Assembly (NCBI GenBank): GCA_900766925.1
Contig: CAAFXG010000530.1
Coordinates: 12,523 to 76,522, forward strand
DNA length: 64,000 nt
DNA from: Lachnospiraceae bacterium
GTDB taxonomy: Bacteria; Bacillota; Clostridia; Lachnospirales; Lachnospiraceae
Direction of reading: 5' to 3'
Shown here: positions 62,117 through 64,000 of the stretch, piece by piece
How the letters are laid out: each line of letters starts with the position of its first letter
Position numbering within the stretch: the first letter of the stretch is position 1
Position numbers and translations under genes: made by a program
Notes under the pieces: generated by a model
What the model saw: only the letters and a program-made list of their open reading frames with translations
Database searches by the model: none
Told to the model about the DNA's origin: nothing

Positions 62117-63301
62117 CTACAACAAAAAATCTGATGCTACAACACGGAAATAATATCCTAATGTAACCCTGCTTATTCTGTCAGCCGAATAAACATTAAT
62201 CGATTTGTAATGCTCATCATTTATATATATATCAAGACTTCCTATTATATCGCCTTTTTTAACCGGTGCAGCTACGCAAGACGGCAGCTTGGGCCTTATC
62301 TCAATTTTGTCCTCATCTGACAGCAGCATACTGATATTCTCATTAATGTATAATGTTATTTCATCCTTTTCAATACCCTGTGATACAGGTATACATTCTG
62401 TACACCAGTTTTCATCCAGGATTGTCTTAAATTTGTAATTATCAAAGCCATATGTAAGCAATGTCTTTGCATCATGCCACTTATAATTTTTGTTATTAGG
62501 CCATCCGCACCCCAGCAATGATATGATATATGTCTTTCCGTCCTTTTCAACGGCAGCAACATAACAATATCCCGCATCGGCAGTAAAGCCTGTTTTACCT
62601 GCAATAACACCATCCATCATGTCAAGAAATCTGTTATGATTATGTACACTGAAGCTTCTTTTACCTTCATAATCAGAAAAACTGTAATCCCTTGTCTGGC
62701 ATACCTTAATAAACATATCCTTTTGAGGCGACTCCATAACACAGTATTTCATAATCAAAGCCAGTTCAACTGCAGTTGTGCTGTGTTTTCCACCCTTATT
62801 TGATGCATCCAGCCCGTTTGCCGTAATAAAATATGTTGATGACAATCCAATTTCACAAGCCTTTTTATTCATCATATCAGCAAATTTTTCAACACTTACC
62901 CCTACATGCTCAGCTATGGCAACCGCAGAATCATTGTGGCTTTCAAGCATCATGGAATATATCAGGTCTTCAAGTTTATACTGCTCACCCTCACGAATAC
63001 CAAGCTGTACATCAGGCATTTTTGCAGCATAAGAGCTTACTGTTACCAGCTCATCCATATTACTGTACTCCAAGGCAAGAATAAGTGTCATTATTTTGGT
63101 CGTGCTTGCCATTGCACGCTCCTCGTATCCGTTTTTTTCGTATAGAACTCTTCCCGATGACCCATCTATCATGGCACATGATAACGAATACAGACTGCCC
63201 ATACTTTTTTCCTCTTCCTTTGCCAGACATGGTAAATCTATGGCAGCAAGGCATAATGCTGTTACCATGACAAATGCCACTGCCTTCTTCAATATTTTCA
63301 T
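62117..63301 (-). CDS. D-alanyl-D-alanine carboxypeptidase, DacF-like (copy 2)
   Basis: 394 aa. Signal peptide (about 1-27; LKKAVAFVMVTALCLAA), then the PBP5-type motifs STTK (66-69), SHN (121-123, in place of SxN with Gly) and KTG (236-238). A C-terminal beta-rich domain follows, ending in GYYFRVVASDFLL, a possible amphipathic anchor. It is a paralogue of the gene at 57386, and the two bracket asnB and dpaAB. GGAG lies ten bases before the ATG; a TATAAT (63324-63329) lies upstream but without a good -35. Confidence 0.91.
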   Translation of the reverse strand: MKILKKAVAFVMVTALCLAAIDLPCLAKEEEKSMGSLYSLSCAMIDGSSGRVLYEKNGYEERAMASTTKIMTLILALEYSNMDELVTVSSYAAKMPDVQLGIREGEQYKLEDLIYSMMLESHNDSAVAIAEHVGVSVEKFADMMNKKACEIGLSSTYFITANGLDASNKGGKHSTTAVELALIMKYCVMESPQKDMFIKVCQTRDYSFSDYEGKRSFSVHNHNRFLDMMDGVIAGKTGFTADAGYCYVAAVEKDGKTYIISLLGCGWPNNKNYKWHDAKTLLTYGFDNYKFKTILDENWCTECIPVSQGIEKDEITLYINENISMLLSDEDKIEIRPKLPSCVAAPVKKGDIIGSLDIYINDEHYKSINVYSADRISRVTLGYYFRVVASDFLL

Positions 63302-63369
63302 AACAACAAAGCTCCAATAAATGATTATACAATAATATATTTTACAAAAAGTAAATATAGACTTTTCAA

Positions 63370-63398
63370 TTGAAATTGAGCGTATTTTTTAGTATAAT
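63370..63398 (+). promoter_or_regulatory. Promoter of the right-edge HD-GYP gene
   Basis: -35 TTGAAA (63370-63375), 17 bp, -10 TATAAT (63393-63398); leader ~38 nt. Confidence 0.7.
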
Positions 63399-63443
63399 AT
63401 TACATTATATATTCACGAAGTCAAATGAAAGGTTAATATACAG

Positions 63444-64000
63444 ATGAGCTCTCTTTTTACTTCAGAATTAAAAGAAGGTATGGTAACCCTGTCAGATACA
63501 TATTCTACTCAGGGTAAATTAATTCTGCCAAAAGATACAGTAATTACCAAAAGTATAATTAATAAATTAATAACCAATGAGGTTGTATTCGTTGAAGTTT
63601 CTGACGATGAGCCACAGGTCAGCGAAATTGACTCCCCCATTGTTCCGGAATTTCAGATTGATGAAAGTACCATAACAAGTACACAGGAATACAGAAAATT
63701 CAAACGACGCTACGAAAAGAATATTGAAGACATGACTGAGCATCTCAATGATATAGTCCACAAAAATGCTCCTGTGGACGTTGATACAATGCTTCATAAT
63801 ACTCTAAACATTGTAAAGTCAACAGATTCACCGCTAAGCATTTTTACCATGATGTCTACACTTAAGAATTATGATGATTCTACTTTCAATCACTCTCTTA
63901 ACGTAGCATTAATATGTAATATATTTGCAACCTGGCTTGGATATGACCAAAAGGATGTGGAGCTGCTTACAACCTGTGGTCTCTTCCATGACATTGGTAA
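63444..64000 (+). CDS. HD-GYP domain protein, 3' part outside window
   Basis: The frame is open from ATG 63444 to the window end (185 complete codons). The first ~90 residues, MSSLFTSELKEGMVTLSDTY, resemble the N-terminal domain often found before HD-GYP domains; from ~130 the HD fold begins (FNHSLNVALICNIFATWLGY) and the HD motif GLFHDIG is at the very edge. It is likely a soluble cyclic-di-GMP phosphodiesterase, unlike the membrane version at 13266. AAAGG lies 11 bases before the ATG. Confidence 0.85.
   Translation, partial: MSSLFTSELKEGMVTLSDTYSTQGKLILPKDTVITKSIINKLITNEVVFVEVSDDEPQVSEIDSPIVPEFQIDESTITSTQEYRKFKRRYEKNIEDMTEHLNDIVHKNAPVDVDTMLHNTLNIVKSTDSPLSIFTMMSTLKNYDDSTFNHSLNVALICNIFATWLGYDQKDVELLTTCGLFHDIG

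Noticed and set aside
1..64000. tRNA, rRNA, CRISPR array, prophage, T-box or metabolite riboswitch
   Set aside because: None was recognised when reading both strands; intergenic gaps are mostly short and the larger ones are explained by promoters, leaders or the palindromic elements.

Overview
The window reads as chromosomal DNA of a low-GC, spore-forming Gram-positive anaerobe of the class Clostridia, most likely a Lachnospiraceae-type bacterium. The pointers are AT-rich sigma-A promoters, strong AGGAGG ribosome binding sites, an N-terminally extended L27 with its dedicated protease Prp, the HisZ/short-HisG ATP phosphoribosyltransferase, acetate kinase plus phosphotransacetylase, and sporulation genes (yqfC, yqfD, dpaA, dpaB). 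I see no tRNA, rRNA, CRISPR array, prophage or complete insertion sequence. Almost every gene lies on the minus strand; only lexA, asnB and a truncated HD-GYP gene at the right edge are on the plus strand. The family assignment is an inference from gene content, not from a search.

Layout, in plus-strand coordinates. 1-3.4 kb: partial YerB-like lipoprotein, ybeY, phoH, yqfD, yqfC. 3.5-7.3 kb: rpsU, clpP, alaS and a 42-codon membrane-peptide gene directly before alaS. 7.4-11.7 kb: histidine genes transcribed hisZ-hisG-hisD-hisB-hisI from two good promoters, divergent from an SOS-regulated lexA (12.0-12.6 kb). 12.65-12.9 kb: a ~250 bp palindromic element. 12.9-18.8 kb: rplU-prp-rpmA and obgE-yhbY-nadD-yqeK-rsfS-HD-GYP-orphan. 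19-27 kb: radical SAM, DUF2344, chemoreceptor, a second palindromic element, RNase G, Y-family polymerase and YolD. 27-34 kb: UPF0210, ACT protein, WalJ-like hydrolase, serine hydrolase, an ASKHA protein and ilvA. 34-43 kb: pta, ackA, rpmF, plsX, rnc, smc, ftsY, with an unusual GC-rich duplicated leader before ftsY. 43-50.8 kb: an anti-sigma-like membrane protein, polA, coaE, a large FtsA-like protein and a diguanylate cyclase. 50.8-57.3 kb: ilvC, ilvN, metH, a purine nucleoside phosphorylase and an L,D-transpeptidase. 57.4-64 kb: two DacF-type carboxypeptidases flanking asnB and the dipicolinate synthase pair, then the partial HD-GYP gene.

The core is housekeeping: ribosome assembly (YbeY, ObgE, RsfS, YhbY, Prp/L27), RNA and protein turnover (RNase III, RNase G, ClpP), chromosome and membrane targeting (SMC, FtsY), acetate and amino-acid metabolism, and spore and cell-wall enzymes. 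Signalling genes (chemoreceptor, GGDEF, two HD-GYP) and an error-prone polymerase are interspersed in otherwise conserved clusters.

The signals least explained by ordinary annotation are: (i) two long palindromic intergenic elements (12648-12899 and 22219-22359) sharing terminal sequence; (ii) a GC-rich block flanked by a duplicated Shine-Dalgarno/start segment before ftsY that creates a 25-codon leader ORF; (iii) the unannotated small membrane protein coupled to alaS; (iv) an ASKHA-type ATPase without a ferredoxin domain in a region whose MetH lacks its reactivation domain. I found no clear new multi-gene defence or biosynthetic system.
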